Source: Oscillospiraceae bacterium
Lineage (GTDB): Bacteria > Bacillota > Clostridia > Oscillospirales > Butyricicoccaceae
Direction of reading: 5' to 3'
NCBI GenBank assembly: GCA_015068445.1
Contig: SVKN01000002.1
Coordinates: 1 to 64,000 of the forward strand
Length of the DNA: 64,000 nucleotides
Made by a program: the position numbers and the translations under genes. Below, piece by piece: positions 37,962-46,392 of this stretch. How positions within the stretch are numbered: the stretch's first letter is position 1; each line of letters opens with the position of its first letter. Below the pieces are notes generated by a model. The model was given only the letters and a program-made list of their open reading frames with translations, had not been told where the DNA came from and ran no database searches.

Positions 37962-38948
37962 CTAATTTGACTTTTTTCTCCGGTCGAGAAGCACGCAGCA
38001 GCCCCAGAGGACCGCCGATCCCAGCGTGACGTACGGCATGAGCGCGTTCCACCGCCCGGCGCCGCCGACCGTGGACAGCGCCGTGACGCCCATGATCGTC
38101 GCCGCGGCCGCACAGACCAGCAGCGCAGGGACGCCGCTCCCCTTCCCTCTCAGCGTCTCCCGGCAGAAGCGCAGCAGCAGCGTGTCCCGCAGCAGCCGCC
38201 CGGCGAAGACGGCGCACAGCAGCGCCTCCTCGACGTGGAAGCCGTAGCTGCCCGCGTACTGGACGGAGGCTGCAGCGTAGGTGGGGAACGCCAGCTTCGA
38301 GGCGACCTCGAAGCCCACCGTGCACGTCAGCCGCAGCCGCTCGAGGCCCAGCGCCGTTCCCGCCAGCAGGCAGCCGGGGAGGACCGCGCATCGCAGGTCG
38401 TCTTCCCGCGTCTCCCCGTCCGGGAGGCTCACGGCGATCAGCCCCTGCAGGAAGGGCGCGGCGAGGAGCGTCAGCAGCCTCCTTCCCTCCTCTGCGCCCG
38501 CCCGCAGGGGCAGCAGCCGCCCGACGTCCCAATGAAGGCCGCCCGTGCAGAACCACAGGACCGTCAGCGCCGCGATCCAAAACACCGTCAGGTCGAACAG
38601 CCGCCCGTACCCGCCGCCGTCCGTCAGCGCCAGCAGGCAGAGCGTCCCGGCGGCCGTCAGCACGATGAGGCGCGGCGACAGGTGAAAGTCGTTGTGGCTG
38701 GTGACGAACAGGCACAACCGCCCCAGATCGGCCCCTGCCAGCGTCACCGCCAGCGGCAGGAGCGCCAGCCGCGCCCGCTTCCCGCCGCGGCCCGCCGCTT
38801 TCCGCAGCAGCAAACCCGCCGCAAGCGACGCAAGCGGAAACAGCAGCCAGTCCAGCCGCGCCGCGCCCCGCCAGCTGCCGTCGAAGGACGCGGCGCCCAG
38901 AAAGACCGCCAGGATCGCGGCGCTCCGTCCTCTCCCAGTTCGCTTCAT
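37962..38948 (-). CDS. Spore germinant-receptor permease-like protein (GerB type)
   Basis: 328-residue polytopic membrane protein with about nine to ten helices, in the APC-like fold used by GerAB-type receptor subunits. Identification rests on its size, its hydrophobic pattern and its place as third gene after gerA and gerC, with an ATGA overlap. Sequence similarity to classical GerAB is weak by eye. It is somewhat shorter than the usual 365 residues. It would bind germinant in the spore inner membrane. Confidence 0.75.
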   Translation of the reverse strand: MKRTGRGRSAAILAVFLGAASFDGSWRGAARLDWLLFPLASLAAGLLLRKAAGRGGKRARLALLPLAVTLAGADLGRLCLFVTSHNDFHLSPRLIVLTAAGTLCLLALTDGGGYGRLFDLTVFWIAALTVLWFCTGGLHWDVGRLLPLRAGAEEGRRLLTLLAAPFLQGLIAVSLPDGETREDDLRCAVLPGCLLAGTALGLERLRLTCTVGFEVASKLAFPTYAAASVQYAGSYGFHVEEALLCAVFAGRLLRDTLLLRFCRETLRGKGSGVPALLVCAAAATIMGVTALSTVGGAGRWNALMPYVTLGSAVLWGCCVLLDRRKKSN

Positions 38949-39970
38949 CGCATCTCCTCCGCGCGTCCCGCGCTCTCCACGGTCACCTGTACGTCCACCT
39001 CCGCACGGCTCCGGGCGTACAGGCGGGCCCAGTCCTCACGCACCGCCGCCCAATCATCCGGCGCGTGACGGCGCAGGTACTGTCCGGCCCCCAGCGCGTC
39101 ACAGCCGCTTTTCCGCAGGACGTCCAGCATCTCCCTCATTTGATCTTTCAGCGTGTCCCGCAGGGACGCTTCGCCGTCTGTCTCCCGCTCAGCGCGGAAG
39201 CCCAGGCGCAGGCTGAGGTGCAGCACGGGGACGCCGTCCTCCAGCGTCACGGAAAAGTCCCGTTCGGCGTCCAGCAGACGGAAGGAGGTCTCCCGACCGC
39301 CTGCGGACGCTGTGACGCTGCCCGTCCGCGCGCGGCCGCAGGCGAGCAGGAACGCGGGCGTCAGGCGCTCGTCCAGCGTCCCGGCGACATTCTCACCGTG
39401 AAGCAGCAGCAGACCGCCGGAGCGGTCATTTTCCACAAGCGGCAGCGTGACGTCCACGCCCTCGGCGAAGACGTTGTACAGCAGCTCGTTCAGCGTGCGC
39501 TCGTCGGTGGTCAGCGTGTCGGCCTCCGCCGCCGACCGACTCAGCAGCGTCTGGCTGTGCTCCTCCTCTTCCCCGAACAGCTCCGCCGGGTCGCCGGGGC
39601 AGACCATGAGCCGCGTGTTGATCCGCAGGCTGTGGTCGCCCAGCATCCGCTCGCACAGCGCATCCAGCCGTTCCTGGACGGCGGCCTCCGACAGCACCAG
39701 CAGTGACGTGTGGCGCAGGTAGGGATACCGGCCGCATTGGCACTGGATATCGGACAGGCACTCCGTCAAGGTGCGGCCCTCCCCTGTGACGACCAGCAGC
39801 TCCGGCCTGCCGGTCTCGTCCAGCCGCTGCCCCGTGCCCTCCACCGTGACGCGGTACAGATCGTCCCGGACGTCCACCGCGGCGGCGGTGACGATGGTGA
39901 AGCGCTGCAGCTCGTCTCCGCCGCAGCCCGTCAGCAGCAGCAGCGCCAGCAGACAGAAAAGGCGCTTCAT
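38945..39970 (-). CDS. gerC: Germinant-receptor lipoprotein, Ger(x)C family
   Basis: 341-residue lipoprotein of the spore inner membrane. Lipobox LLTGC gives Cys16. The family opening TIVTAAAVDVRDDLYRVTVEG is followed by the CRYPYLRHTSLLVLSE-like segment and a C-terminal alpha/beta domain ending VDVQVTVESAGRAEEMR. The true start is the ATG at 39970, which overlaps the gerA stop; the much longer open frame upstream is only gerA read in another frame. Gene order gerA-gerC-gerB is seen in several Clostridia. Confidence 0.9.
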   Translation of the reverse strand: MKRLFCLLALLLLTGCGGDELQRFTIVTAAAVDVRDDLYRVTVEGTGQRLDETGRPELLVVTGEGRTLTECLSDIQCQCGRYPYLRHTSLLVLSEAAVQERLDALCERMLGDHSLRINTRLMVCPGDPAELFGEEEEHSQTLLSRSAAEADTLTTDERTLNELLYNVFAEGVDVTLPLVENDRSGGLLLLHGENVAGTLDERLTPAFLLACGRARTGSVTASAGGRETSFRLLDAERDFSVTLEDGVPVLHLSLRLGFRAERETDGEASLRDTLKDQMREMLDVLRKSGCDALGAGQYLRRHAPDDWAAVREDWARLYARSRAEVDVQVTVESAGRAEEMR

Positions 39971-41388
39971 CGCGGCCCTCCCGCCAGGAAGCGGCGGCGC
40001 TTCATGAAGCGCATGGACACGCGGAGCAGGCTGTCCTCGTGGCTGCCCTGCCGGACGAAGGGCATGCTCGACAGGTAATCGACGCCGAAGGAGCGGATCG
40101 ACGCCAGCCTCGCGCCGATGAGCATCAGCCCCATGACGCAGCCCCACAGCCCCCCCAGCTCGGCCAGCACCAGCAGCGGGAAGCGCAGCAGGACGATCTG
40201 GTCCCTGAGTTCCGTGACGATGAGCCCCGTGACGCCGCTGAGCGCCACCAGCACCACCATGGGCGGCGACGCCACCTGCGCCTCCACGGCCGACTGGCCC
40301 AGGATCAGCGCCCCGACGATGGACAGCGTCTGGCCGATGGCGGCGGGCGTGCGCATCCCGGCCTCCCGCAGCAGATCGAAGGCCAGCAGCAGAAGCGCCG
40401 CCTCCGTAACGGCGGAGAACGGCGTCGCCTCCTGGGCCAGCGCCAGCGCGCAGATCATGCGGGTGGACAGCATGCCCGGATGGTAGTTGATCACGGCCAC
40501 GTACACGGGCACCAGCGTCACGGCGATGAAGAAGCCCGCCAGCCGCAGCATCCGCGCGGTCAGAGCGCTGTGCCACGGTGTGTAATAATCCTCCGGGCTC
40601 TGGAAATGCTCGAGAAAGACGAACGGCGCCGTCAGCACCTGGGGGCTGCCGTCCACCACGACGGCGACGCGGCCCTCCAGCAGCTTCGCCGCCGCGGCGT
40701 CGGGCCGCGCCGTGGAGCCGACCCTGCGGAAGAGGCCGAAGGGCGCATCGGCGATCAGCTCGAGGACGTGGTTGGCATCGAGGACGGCGTCCGGGTCGGC
40801 CCGCTCCAGCCGCGCGCGCAGCTCCGCCAGCACGCTTTCGTCCGCCGTGCCCTCGATCCAGCACAGGGCGCAGGCGGTCCCGCCGACGGTCACCAGCTCC
40901 GTGCGCAGCCTGCGGCTTTGCAGCCGTCTGCGCAGCAGGGACAGGTTGACCATCAGCGGCTCCACGAAGCCCTCCCGGGGCCCCCTGGCCACCTTCTCGT
41001 CCTCCGGCTCGGACACGGCGCGGAAGGCAAAGCTCCTGGCCCCGACGATGAGGCAGGACCGCTCCCCTTCGATCAGCAGCAGCGCGTCGCCGCAGCGCAG
41101 AGACGCGGTCCACTCGCGCGGCGACTCCGACGTCTTCACCTCCGGCGCCTCCAGCACGCTTTCGCGCAGCAGGTCCGGGACGCCGCGCTCCGGCAGCGGG
41201 CCGCGCCAGCTCAGCAGCGGCTTGACGACGCTGTCCGCGATCAGCTGCTGCGACGCCATCCCGTCCGAAAAGAGAACCCGGCACCGCGCCCGCCCGCCGA
41301 TCAGCAGATCCCGCTTCCGCAGCGAGGCGTCCGGCTCCAGCAGGTTGTCGAGGATGCGGCAGTCTGTCTCAAAGCTCCCTGTCAGCAT
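39967..41388 (-). CDS. gerA: Germinant-receptor subunit GerA
   Basis: 473-residue GerA-family protein: a soluble N-terminal domain to about residue 280, then about five membrane helices, then a cytoplasmic tail. Family motifs include LRKRDLLIGGRARCRVLFSDG, FLEHFQSPEDYY, VAVINYHPGML and QEATPFSAVTEA. It is slightly shorter than the usual 490-500. The ATG follows directly after the seven-T tail of a terminator, and its Shine-Dalgarno AAGGGG lies in the 3' arm of that terminator, so hairpin formation would also hide the ribosome site. Confidence 0.92.
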   Translation of the reverse strand: MLTGSFETDCRILDNLLEPDASLRKRDLLIGGRARCRVLFSDGMASQQLIADSVVKPLLSWRGPLPERGVPDLLRESVLEAPEVKTSESPREWTASLRCGDALLLIEGERSCLIVGARSFAFRAVSEPEDEKVARGPREGFVEPLMVNLSLLRRRLQSRRLRTELVTVGGTACALCWIEGTADESVLAELRARLERADPDAVLDANHVLELIADAPFGLFRRVGSTARPDAAAAKLLEGRVAVVVDGSPQVLTAPFVFLEHFQSPEDYYTPWHSALTARMLRLAGFFIAVTLVPVYVAVINYHPGMLSTRMICALALAQEATPFSAVTEAALLLLAFDLLREAGMRTPAAIGQTLSIVGALILGQSAVEAQVASPPMVVLVALSGVTGLIVTELRDQIVLLRFPLLVLAELGGLWGCVMGLMLIGARLASIRSFGVDYLSSMPFVRQGSHEDSLLRVSMRFMKRRRFLAGGPR

Positions 41389-41431
41389 AAAAAAACACCC
41401 CTTTTCGGGATAGCTTGCCCGAAAAGGGGTG
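41389..41431 (-). terminator. Terminator of the nucleotidyltransferase gene overlapping the gerA ribosome site
   Basis: CACCCCTTTTCGGG / CCCGAAAAGGGGTG, 14 perfect pairs, seven T on the minus strand, then the gerA ATG. AAGGGG in the stem is nine bases from that ATG. Confidence 0.85.
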
Positions 41432-41446
41432 CAACATGTAATCGGA

Positions 41447-42334
41447 TCAGCGCAGGGCGGGATAAAGGCCGCTTTCGTGCATGGCCCGAAGCGCGGCGGA
41501 GACGCCCTCCTTGTCCTCGCGGTAGGTGACGCCGTACCACCTGGCCGTGGTGGGCAGCACCGCCACCTCCGCCTCCCGATCGCGGATCAGACCGTCCACG
41601 AAGCTGGGCAGGTAAAACTCGCCCTTCATCGCTCTGTTCGCCGGGAGGTCCCGCAGGAAGCGAGCGAACTCTTCGCCCATGCGGTCAAAGACCTCTTTGC
41701 CGAAGCCCCAGACGTTCATGGACGCCACGGCGTCCAGCGGGACGTCGTCGCCCTGATCGCAGACGATCCTGCCGTTCTCCAGCCGGATGCCCGTATGCTC
41801 GTCCACCGTCAGCAGGCGGCCGCCCTCCACCCGGCAGATGCCGCGGGAGACCGTGCCGTTGTCGGTGAGCGTGTTTTTCAGCGGGAAGCCCACCATGCAC
41901 AGCCGGCCAGCCTTCCTGTTTTTCAAAAACTCCGCCAGCCGGACGTAAGCGTCCCGGCCGTAGAAATCGTCGGCGTTGATGACGCCGAAGGGGCCGTCGA
42001 TGACGTCCCGGGCGCACCAGACGGCGTGGCCGGTGCCCCAGGGCTTGACGCGGCCCTCGGGGCAGGTGAAGCCCGCCGGGAGCATATCGACGGCCTGGGG
42101 AGCGTAGGCCACCTCCATCGATTCGGCGGCGCGGTCGCCGATGACCTCCCGGAACGTCTCCTGCAGCTCGGGCTTGACCACGAAGACCACCCGGTCGAAG
42201 CCGGCCAGGCGGGCGTCGTGGAGGGAATAGTCGATGATGATCTCGCCGTTCGGGCCCAGAGGCTCGATCTGCTTGAGGCCGCCGAAGCGGCTGCCCATGC
42301 CGGCGGCCAGCACCAGCAGTGTCAAATGTTCCAT
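41447..42334 (-). CDS. Sugar-phosphate nucleotidylyltransferase family protein
   Basis: 295-residue enzyme of the NTP_transferase fold, which joins a nucleotide to a sugar phosphate. The N-terminal signature LVLAAGMGSRFGGLKQIEPLG holds the nucleotide loop and catalytic Arg/Lys. PWGTGHAVWCARDVI and INADDFYGRDAY supply the metal-binding Asp. The exact sugar is unknown. The ATG has GGAGG five bases upstream. Monocistronic, ending at the terminator that overlaps gerA. Confidence 0.88.
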   Translation of the reverse strand: MEHLTLLVLAAGMGSRFGGLKQIEPLGPNGEIIIDYSLHDARLAGFDRVVFVVKPELQETFREVIGDRAAESMEVAYAPQAVDMLPAGFTCPEGRVKPWGTGHAVWCARDVIDGPFGVINADDFYGRDAYVRLAEFLKNRKAGRLCMVGFPLKNTLTDNGTVSRGICRVEGGRLLTVDEHTGIRLENGRIVCDQGDDVPLDAVASMNVWGFGKEVFDRMGEEFARFLRDLPANRAMKGEFYLPSFVDGLIRDREAEVAVLPTTARWYGVTYREDKEGVSAALRAMHESGLYPALR

Positions 42335-42375
42335 AGCTTCCTCCGCAAAGTCTGTCGAAATATCGTACTGATGAC

Positions 42376-42404
42376 AGTATAACCCGTGCGGAGGAAATAA
42401 TCAA
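42376..42404 (-). promoter_or_regulatory. Promoter of the nucleotidyltransferase gene
   Basis: TTGATT, 17-base spacer, TATACT on the minus strand. The -35 overlaps the stop codon of the DUF4830 gene. Confidence 0.65.
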
Positions 42405-42871
42405 CCGTCGATCGGCTGCAGGCCGTGCATGAAGCCGTCGAGAGCGGACGTGTAGATGCTGCCGCCGATCACCTTGCCCCTGCACACCAGCAGGTCGCAC
42501 AGCACGTCGTCCGCGCCGGGGTAGTTGGTCACGGGCAGCGTGTACAGGCTGGCGGTCTTGCCCCGGTAGGGCCGCAGGTCGTAGCCGCACTGCAGCTGCA
42601 TGTCGTTGTAACGGGCGTAGACCTCGTCGAAATCACTGGGGATCGTCACCTCGCGGCTGGTGACGTTCTCCGTGTCGATCCGGCAGCCCAGCGCTTCGGC
42701 GAAGGCGACGGCGTCCTCCCGCGTCTTCACGCCTGCGTCCGCCGCCATGGCCGGGCTCGACAGCTCCCGCTTCTCAGGCAGGGTCATGATCACGGCTGCC
42801 GCGATCACCGCCAGCGTCAGAAGCAGCGCCACGGCCTTCTTCTTTGAGAACTTCGCGGTATAAATAAACAT
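42401..42871 (-). CDS. DUF4830-domain membrane-anchored protein
   Basis: 156 residues with one N-terminal membrane anchor (KKAVALLLTLAVIAAAVIM) and an extracytoplasmic domain. Typical DUF4830 motifs are visible: REDAVAFAEALGCRID, VTIPSDFDEVYARYNDMQ, YDLRPYRGKTASLYTLPVTN and GGSIYTSALDGFMHGL. Members are common in Oscillospiraceae-type genomes, and their function is unknown. The start at 42871 has GAGGTG seven bases upstream. Confidence 0.85.
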   Translation of the reverse strand: MFIYTAKFSKKKAVALLLTLAVIAAAVIMTLPEKRELSSPAMAADAGVKTREDAVAFAEALGCRIDTENVTSREVTIPSDFDEVYARYNDMQLQCGYDLRPYRGKTASLYTLPVTNYPGADDVLCDLLVCRGKVIGGSIYTSALDGFMHGLQPIDG

Positions 42872-42923
42872 GTTCGATCACCTCGGAACATGATATGCGG
42901 AAGACCGCGGCGCTATGAGGGTA

Positions 42924-42953
42924 TGGACAAAAAACCTGAAACTGTTGTATAAT
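42924..42953 (+). promoter_or_regulatory. Promoter of the DUF3343-aldo/keto reductase operon
   Basis: TGGACA, 18-base spacer, TATAAT, about 33 bases before the ATG at 42987. Confidence 0.65.
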
Positions 42954-42986
42954 AAGGCTATCCATTAAAGCGACAGAGGATCTATT

Positions 42987-43244
42987 ATGGAAACCTATTA
43001 TCTTTACGCATTCGAATCGACCCACGGGGCCATCTATTCCCACAAGCTGCTGCGGGAGCATATGGACGCCGTGATGATGCCCGTGCTGCGGGAGATCTCG
43101 GCCAGCTGCGGCATGGCGGTCAAGGTGCCCGCCGAGGACGCCAAGCGCTCCGCCGAGCTGATGCTGCAGCAGGACGAGGTGGAGTTCTCCCTCTACCGCG
43201 TCACGGGACATGAGGTCGAGAAGCTGGACCCCAAAACCCTGTAA
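42987..43244 (+). CDS. DUF3343 protein (putative Se/S carrier-like)
   Basis: 85-residue protein of the DUF3343 family, described in Pfam as a putative Se/S carrier. The conserved segment VLREISASCGMAVKV holds the single conserved Cys (P-x-R-x-I-S-x-x-C-G pattern). Such proteins often occur beside selenium-metabolism genes such as yedF and selD, which is notable because a selenocysteine GPx lies 12 kb away. Here the neighbour is an Fe-S aldo/keto reductase 29 bases downstream. Function unproven. Confidence 0.85.
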   Translation: METYYLYAFESTHGAIYSHKLLREHMDAVMMPVLREISASCGMAVKVPAEDAKRSAELMLQQDEVEFSLYRVTGHEVEKLDPKTL

Positions 43245-43273
43245 CAAAAATAATAAAATAGGAGTGATCGAAC

Positions 43274-44398
43274 ATGAGTGAGAATTATTTGGGATGTAAT
43301 ATCCCCAAGCTGGGCTTCGGTCTGATGCGTCTGCCCCAGAAGGACGGCGTCATCGACGTGGAGCAGGTCAAGAAGATGGCCGACCACTTCATGGCCAAAG
43401 GCTTCACCTACTTTGACACCGCTTACGTCTACGGCGGCGGCGCCTCCGAGCTGGCCGCGAAGGAAGCCATCGTCCAGCGCTTCCCCCGCGAGAGCTTCCA
43501 GCTGGCCGACAAGCTGCCCGTCATCGACATCAAGAAGGAAGAGGACATGGAAGCCTTCGTCCAGACGTCTCTGGAGCGCACCGGCGCGGGCTACTTCGAC
43601 TTCTATCTGCTGCACGCCATGAACGCCGCCAAGGTCGAGATCTGCGACAAGTTCAACGCCTGGGACTTCATGAAGCAGCTGAAGGAGCGCGGCATCGCCA
43701 AGCACATCGGCTTCTCCTTCCACGACAAGCCCGAGGTCCTGGAGGACATCCTCAGCAAGCATCCCGAGCTGGAGTTCGTCCAGCTGCAGATCAACTACGC
43801 CGACTGGGACAGCGAGAACGTCCAGTCCCGCCGCTGCTATGAGGTCGCCCGCAAGTACAACAAGCCCATCACCGTCATGGAGCCCGTCAAGGGCGGCAGC
43901 CTCGTCACCATGACTCCCGAGGTCCGCGAGACGTTCAAGGCCGCCAACCCCGACGCCTCCGTCGCCTCCTGGGCCGTGCGCTTCGTCGCCTCCCTGCCCG
44001 GCCTGATCACCGTGCTGTCCGGCATGAGCGACTATGACCAGATGGTGGACAACACCTCTTACATGGAGCATTTCCAGCCCCTCAGCGACGAGGAGTACAA
44101 GACCATCGACAAGGTCGTCGGGATCCTCAGGAGCGTTCCCACCATCCCCTGCACCGCCTGCAAATACTGCGTGGACGGCTGCCCGATGCAGATCAACATT
44201 CCCTCGATCTTCTCGGCCTACAACACCCTGCTGGTGTACGGCAACGAGCGCGGCGCCAAGTCCAGCTACAAGATGGCGACGAACGACCGCGGTCTCGCCT
44301 CCGCCTGCGTCCACTGCCTGCAGTGCGAGGCTCAGTGCCCGCAGCAGATCAACATCACCGAACGCCTGCACGAGATCGCCGGCATCCTCGAAGAGTAA
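43274..44398 (+). CDS. Aldo/keto reductase with C-terminal ferredoxin domain
   Basis: 374 residues: an NADPH-type TIM barrel (GFGLMRLP, FDTAYVYGGG, YFDFYLLHAMN, HIGFSFHDKPE) with the catalytic Tyr in AYVYGG. A C-terminal Fe-S segment carries CTACKYCVDGCP near residue 292 and CVHCLQCEAQCP near 346, enough for two [4Fe-4S] clusters. This fusion is frequent in Clostridia and may exchange electrons with ferredoxin. It is cotranscribed with the DUF3343 gene. Repeat copy B and a terminator follow. Confidence 0.9.
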   Translation: MSENYLGCNIPKLGFGLMRLPQKDGVIDVEQVKKMADHFMAKGFTYFDTAYVYGGGASELAAKEAIVQRFPRESFQLADKLPVIDIKKEEDMEAFVQTSLERTGAGYFDFYLLHAMNAAKVEICDKFNAWDFMKQLKERGIAKHIGFSFHDKPEVLEDILSKHPELEFVQLQINYADWDSENVQSRRCYEVARKYNKPITVMEPVKGGSLVTMTPEVRETFKAANPDASVASWAVRFVASLPGLITVLSGMSDYDQMVDNTSYMEHFQPLSDEEYKTIDKVVGILRSVPTIPCTACKYCVDGCPMQINIPSIFSAYNTLLVYGNERGAKSSYKMATNDRGLASACVHCLQCEAQCPQQINITERLHEIAGILEE

Positions 44399-44407
44399 AA
44401 AGCGTTC

Positions 44408-44499
44408 CGCGCTTCGGGGGAAGATCGCTTGGCCGGGTCCTTCTCCGACTATACTCGCGCTTATCGCCTTCGGCTTCGCCTCAGTTGGTTGGCGCGAGC
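44408..44499 (+). repeat. 92-nt structured intergenic repeat, copy B
   Basis: Aligns without gaps to copy A (12827-12918, minus), 77 of 92 positions identical. It starts nine bases after the aldo/keto reductase stop and reads in the same direction as that gene, just as copy A does relative to its upstream gene. Two of the three changes in the first hairpin keep pairing through G-U. The stem CTCGCGC / GCGCGAG is unchanged. Confidence 0.75.
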
Positions 44500-44511
44500 A
44501 ATGCTTTACTG

Positions 44512-44541
44512 AAAAAAGGCGGCCGCAAGGCCGCTTTTTTT
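44512..44541 (+). terminator. Terminator of the DUF3343-aldo/keto reductase operon
   Basis: GCGGCC-gcaa-GGCCGC flanked by A-run and seven T, 12 bases after repeat copy B. Confidence 0.85.
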
Positions 44542-44561
44542 GTACAGGAGGGTTTCGTTTT

Positions 44562-45020
44562 ATGGATCTGAGACAGTTCGACAGCAAGTGCGTGCGGATC
44601 ATCGACTGCCGCGGCGACGTCTTCGACGGCTTCTGCGCGTGGAACAGCCCGGAGTACGATCTGGATTCCTGGGGCCGTGAGGAGGAGTGTTTGCAGATCG
44701 GGGCCTTTTTGTTCTACCCCGACGACATCCGGTCCGTGGAGATCCTCGAGGACGTCGGCGGGCCTTACGGCCCCTTCCGCGACGCCTTCGGCACGCTGGA
44801 GGAGCTGATCGTGGCGGACGGCGACGTCTTCATCGACGACGCGCTGGAGTCCGAGGAAACGCTTCACGTCCTGCGGCTGTTGAACTGTCTGGAGGCCCAC
44901 CGTCATGATGCTTTCCCCGGCCGCGACCGGATTCCGGAGCTGCTGCGGACGCTGCTCAGATACCGGACGGAGCCCGCCGTCTGCGAAAAGGCCCGGCAGC
45001 TGCTGGACGCGTGGGAATAG
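44562..45020 (+). CDS. Hypothetical protein, 152 aa
   Basis: Soluble acidic protein. The first half is beta-rich (MDLRQFDSKCVRIIDCRGDVFDG, with a DIRSVEILED segment). The second half is helical and HEAT-like (TLHVLRLLNCLEA, ELLRTLLRYRTEP, CEKARQLLDAWE). The ATG follows ACAGGAGGG and lies directly behind the upstream terminator. No separate promoter is evident, so read-through is possible. I do not recognise the family. A longer open frame covering this gene is an artefact of the aldo/keto reductase read in another frame. Confidence 0.75.
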   Translation: MDLRQFDSKCVRIIDCRGDVFDGFCAWNSPEYDLDSWGREEECLQIGAFLFYPDDIRSVEILEDVGGPYGPFRDAFGTLEELIVADGDVFIDDALESEETLHVLRLLNCLEAHRHDAFPGRDRIPELLRTLLRYRTEPAVCEKARQLLDAWE

Positions 45021-45060
45021 CTCGACGCCCCGCCGCCCTTTCGACACAAAACAATAATAT

Positions 45061-45097
45061 AGCGCTGTCAGCCAAAAGGCCGACAGCGCTTTTTTTG
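45061..45097 (+). terminator. Terminator after the 44562 gene
   Basis: AGCGCTGTC / GACAGCGCT with an inner GCC / GGC and seven T on the plus strand, between two convergent genes. Confidence 0.82.
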
Positions 45098-45118
45098 CTT
45101 CACATATTCACGATCCGT

Positions 45119-45880
45119 TCAATGCGTCCGCTTGTGCGCGGAAACGGCGTAGGCGGTATACGGATGATCCAGCTCGTAGCCCAGCTTTTCTGCCAGACAG
45201 ACGGAGGCCATATTGGCGGCGTCCCAGCTGGGATACAGACCTTCCCCGAGGCAGCGGAGGATCAGCGCCGAGCAGGCAGCCAGCGCCAGGCCGCGCCGCC
45301 GCTCCGGCTCCAGGGTCTCGACCTCGAGCTCGACCGTCTCGAGGCTGCGCACATAGGACGACGCGCCGGAGACGATCTGACCGTCTTTGAGGATCACCAC
45401 GCCGCGGCCATCCCTCAGGAACCGCTCTTTACTGCCGAACACCGACACGAAATCCCGCGTAACGGGGTGCGCGAGGCATTGCCCGTACAAGGCGCCGTCG
45501 ATCTCGCGCAGCTCATAGCCCTCGGGCAGCAGCCGAAGATAGCGCCGCAATCTGTCCGCGTCGAACTGCGTGTCCTTTTTGATCGCGTACCGCGTCAGCT
45601 TCTCCGCATCCGGCCGCACCGCTTCGATCAGCGCGGCCCACCGTTCATTCTGCGGCGTGAGGATCGAAAAGCCGCCGGGGTCAAATCGGGCCAGCTCCGC
45701 ATCCGGCTCCCCGGCAAAAAAGCCGAAACAGCCCACATAGCACAGCGCCGCCCGCGGCTCCTGAGAGTCTGTGACATAGACCGTCCCCATGACCTTCTGC
45801 AGGCAGGCGTCGATCAGCGTCTCCTTCCAGCCGTCGAAAAGCGCATTGACTTTCGTTGTATCCTCCAGCCGAACGACCAT
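45119..45880 (-). CDS. GNAT-family acetyltransferase (GNAT_acetyltran type)
   Basis: 253 residues, same length and layout as the enzyme at 32747. The GNAT core is in the C-terminal half, with the acetyl-CoA loop ETLEPERRRGLALAACSAL and motif B around NMASVCLAEKLGYEL. An in-frame ATG lies at 45898, but GGAGAGG lies between the two and fits the one at 45880 better. It follows rlmH and may be read from the murA promoter. Substrate unknown. Confidence 0.82.
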   Translation of the reverse strand: MVVRLEDTTKVNALFDGWKETLIDACLQKVMGTVYVTDSQEPRAALCYVGCFGFFAGEPDAELARFDPGGFSILTPQNERWAALIEAVRPDAEKLTRYAIKKDTQFDADRLRRYLRLLPEGYELREIDGALYGQCLAHPVTRDFVSVFGSKERFLRDGRGVVILKDGQIVSGASSYVRSLETVELEVETLEPERRRGLALAACSALILRCLGEGLYPSWDAANMASVCLAEKLGYELDHPYTAYAVSAHKRTH

Positions 45881-45931
45881 TTCATCCTCTCCGAACACAT
45901 GACACGGATCCCACGGCGCCGCCGATCCGTT

Positions 45932-46390
45932 TTATTTATGATACTTGCTCCCCGCGTTGATGCTCAGGGCGCGGTAGACCTGCTCCAGCACCATGACACG
46001 GGCCAGATGATGTGGGAAGGTCATGGGCGACATGGAAAGGCGCAGGTCTGCGCGCTGCTTGACGCTGTCGTCCAGGCCGTCGGAGGAGCCGATGATCAGC
46101 GCGATCTGAGAGTATCCGCGGTTCTGGGCGTCCGCCAGCACCCGGGCCAGGCCAGGGCTGTCCATGGTCTTCCCCTCGATGCACAATGCGATGACGTAGC
46201 TCTGCTTCGGGATGGCGTCCAGGATGCGCGCGGCCTCGCGTCTGAGGCCGTCGGGCCTGCCGGATTCCTCGGGCAGCTCCAGGATCTCCGCGTTCGCCAT
46301 GGTCCTGAGGCGCTTGAGGTACTCCTCGCAGGCGCCGATGTAGAACTTTTCCTTGAGCCGCCCCACGGCGATCAGTCTGATCCTCACCAT
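45932..46390 (-). CDS. rlmH: 23S rRNA (pseudouridine-1915 N3) methyltransferase RlmH
   Basis: SPOUT-class methyltransferase that modifies helix 69 of 23S rRNA, 152 residues. Diagnostic motifs are IALCIEGKTMDS, LIIGSSDGL (SAM-binding trefoil knot) and SMSPMTFPHHLARVMVLEQ, ending in the usual GSKYHK. The start at 46390 lies two bases after the walJ stop. The longer open frame upstream is walJ read in another frame. Confidence 0.95.
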   Translation of the reverse strand: MVRIRLIAVGRLKEKFYIGACEEYLKRLRTMANAEILELPEESGRPDGLRREAARILDAIPKQSYVIALCIEGKTMDSPGLARVLADAQNRGYSQIALIIGSSDGLDDSVKQRADLRLSMSPMTFPHHLARVMVLEQVYRALSINAGSKYHK

Positions 46391-46392
46391 GG

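Noticed and set aside
38945-41284. A single 779-codon gene in the gerC frame
   Set aside because: The upstream part is gerA read in another frame. The signal peptide with lipobox and the ATGA overlap place the start at 39970.
44034-45020. A 328-codon gene covering the end of the aldo/keto reductase
   Set aside because: Its first 176 codons are a shifted reading of the reductase, repeat copy B and a terminator. The real start is 44562 behind AGGAGGG.
45903-45932. Hairpin ACGGATC / GATCCGT between rlmH and the GNAT gene as a terminator
   Set aside because: The T-rich side follows it only on the plus strand, where no gene ends. In the direction of rlmH it has no U-tract.
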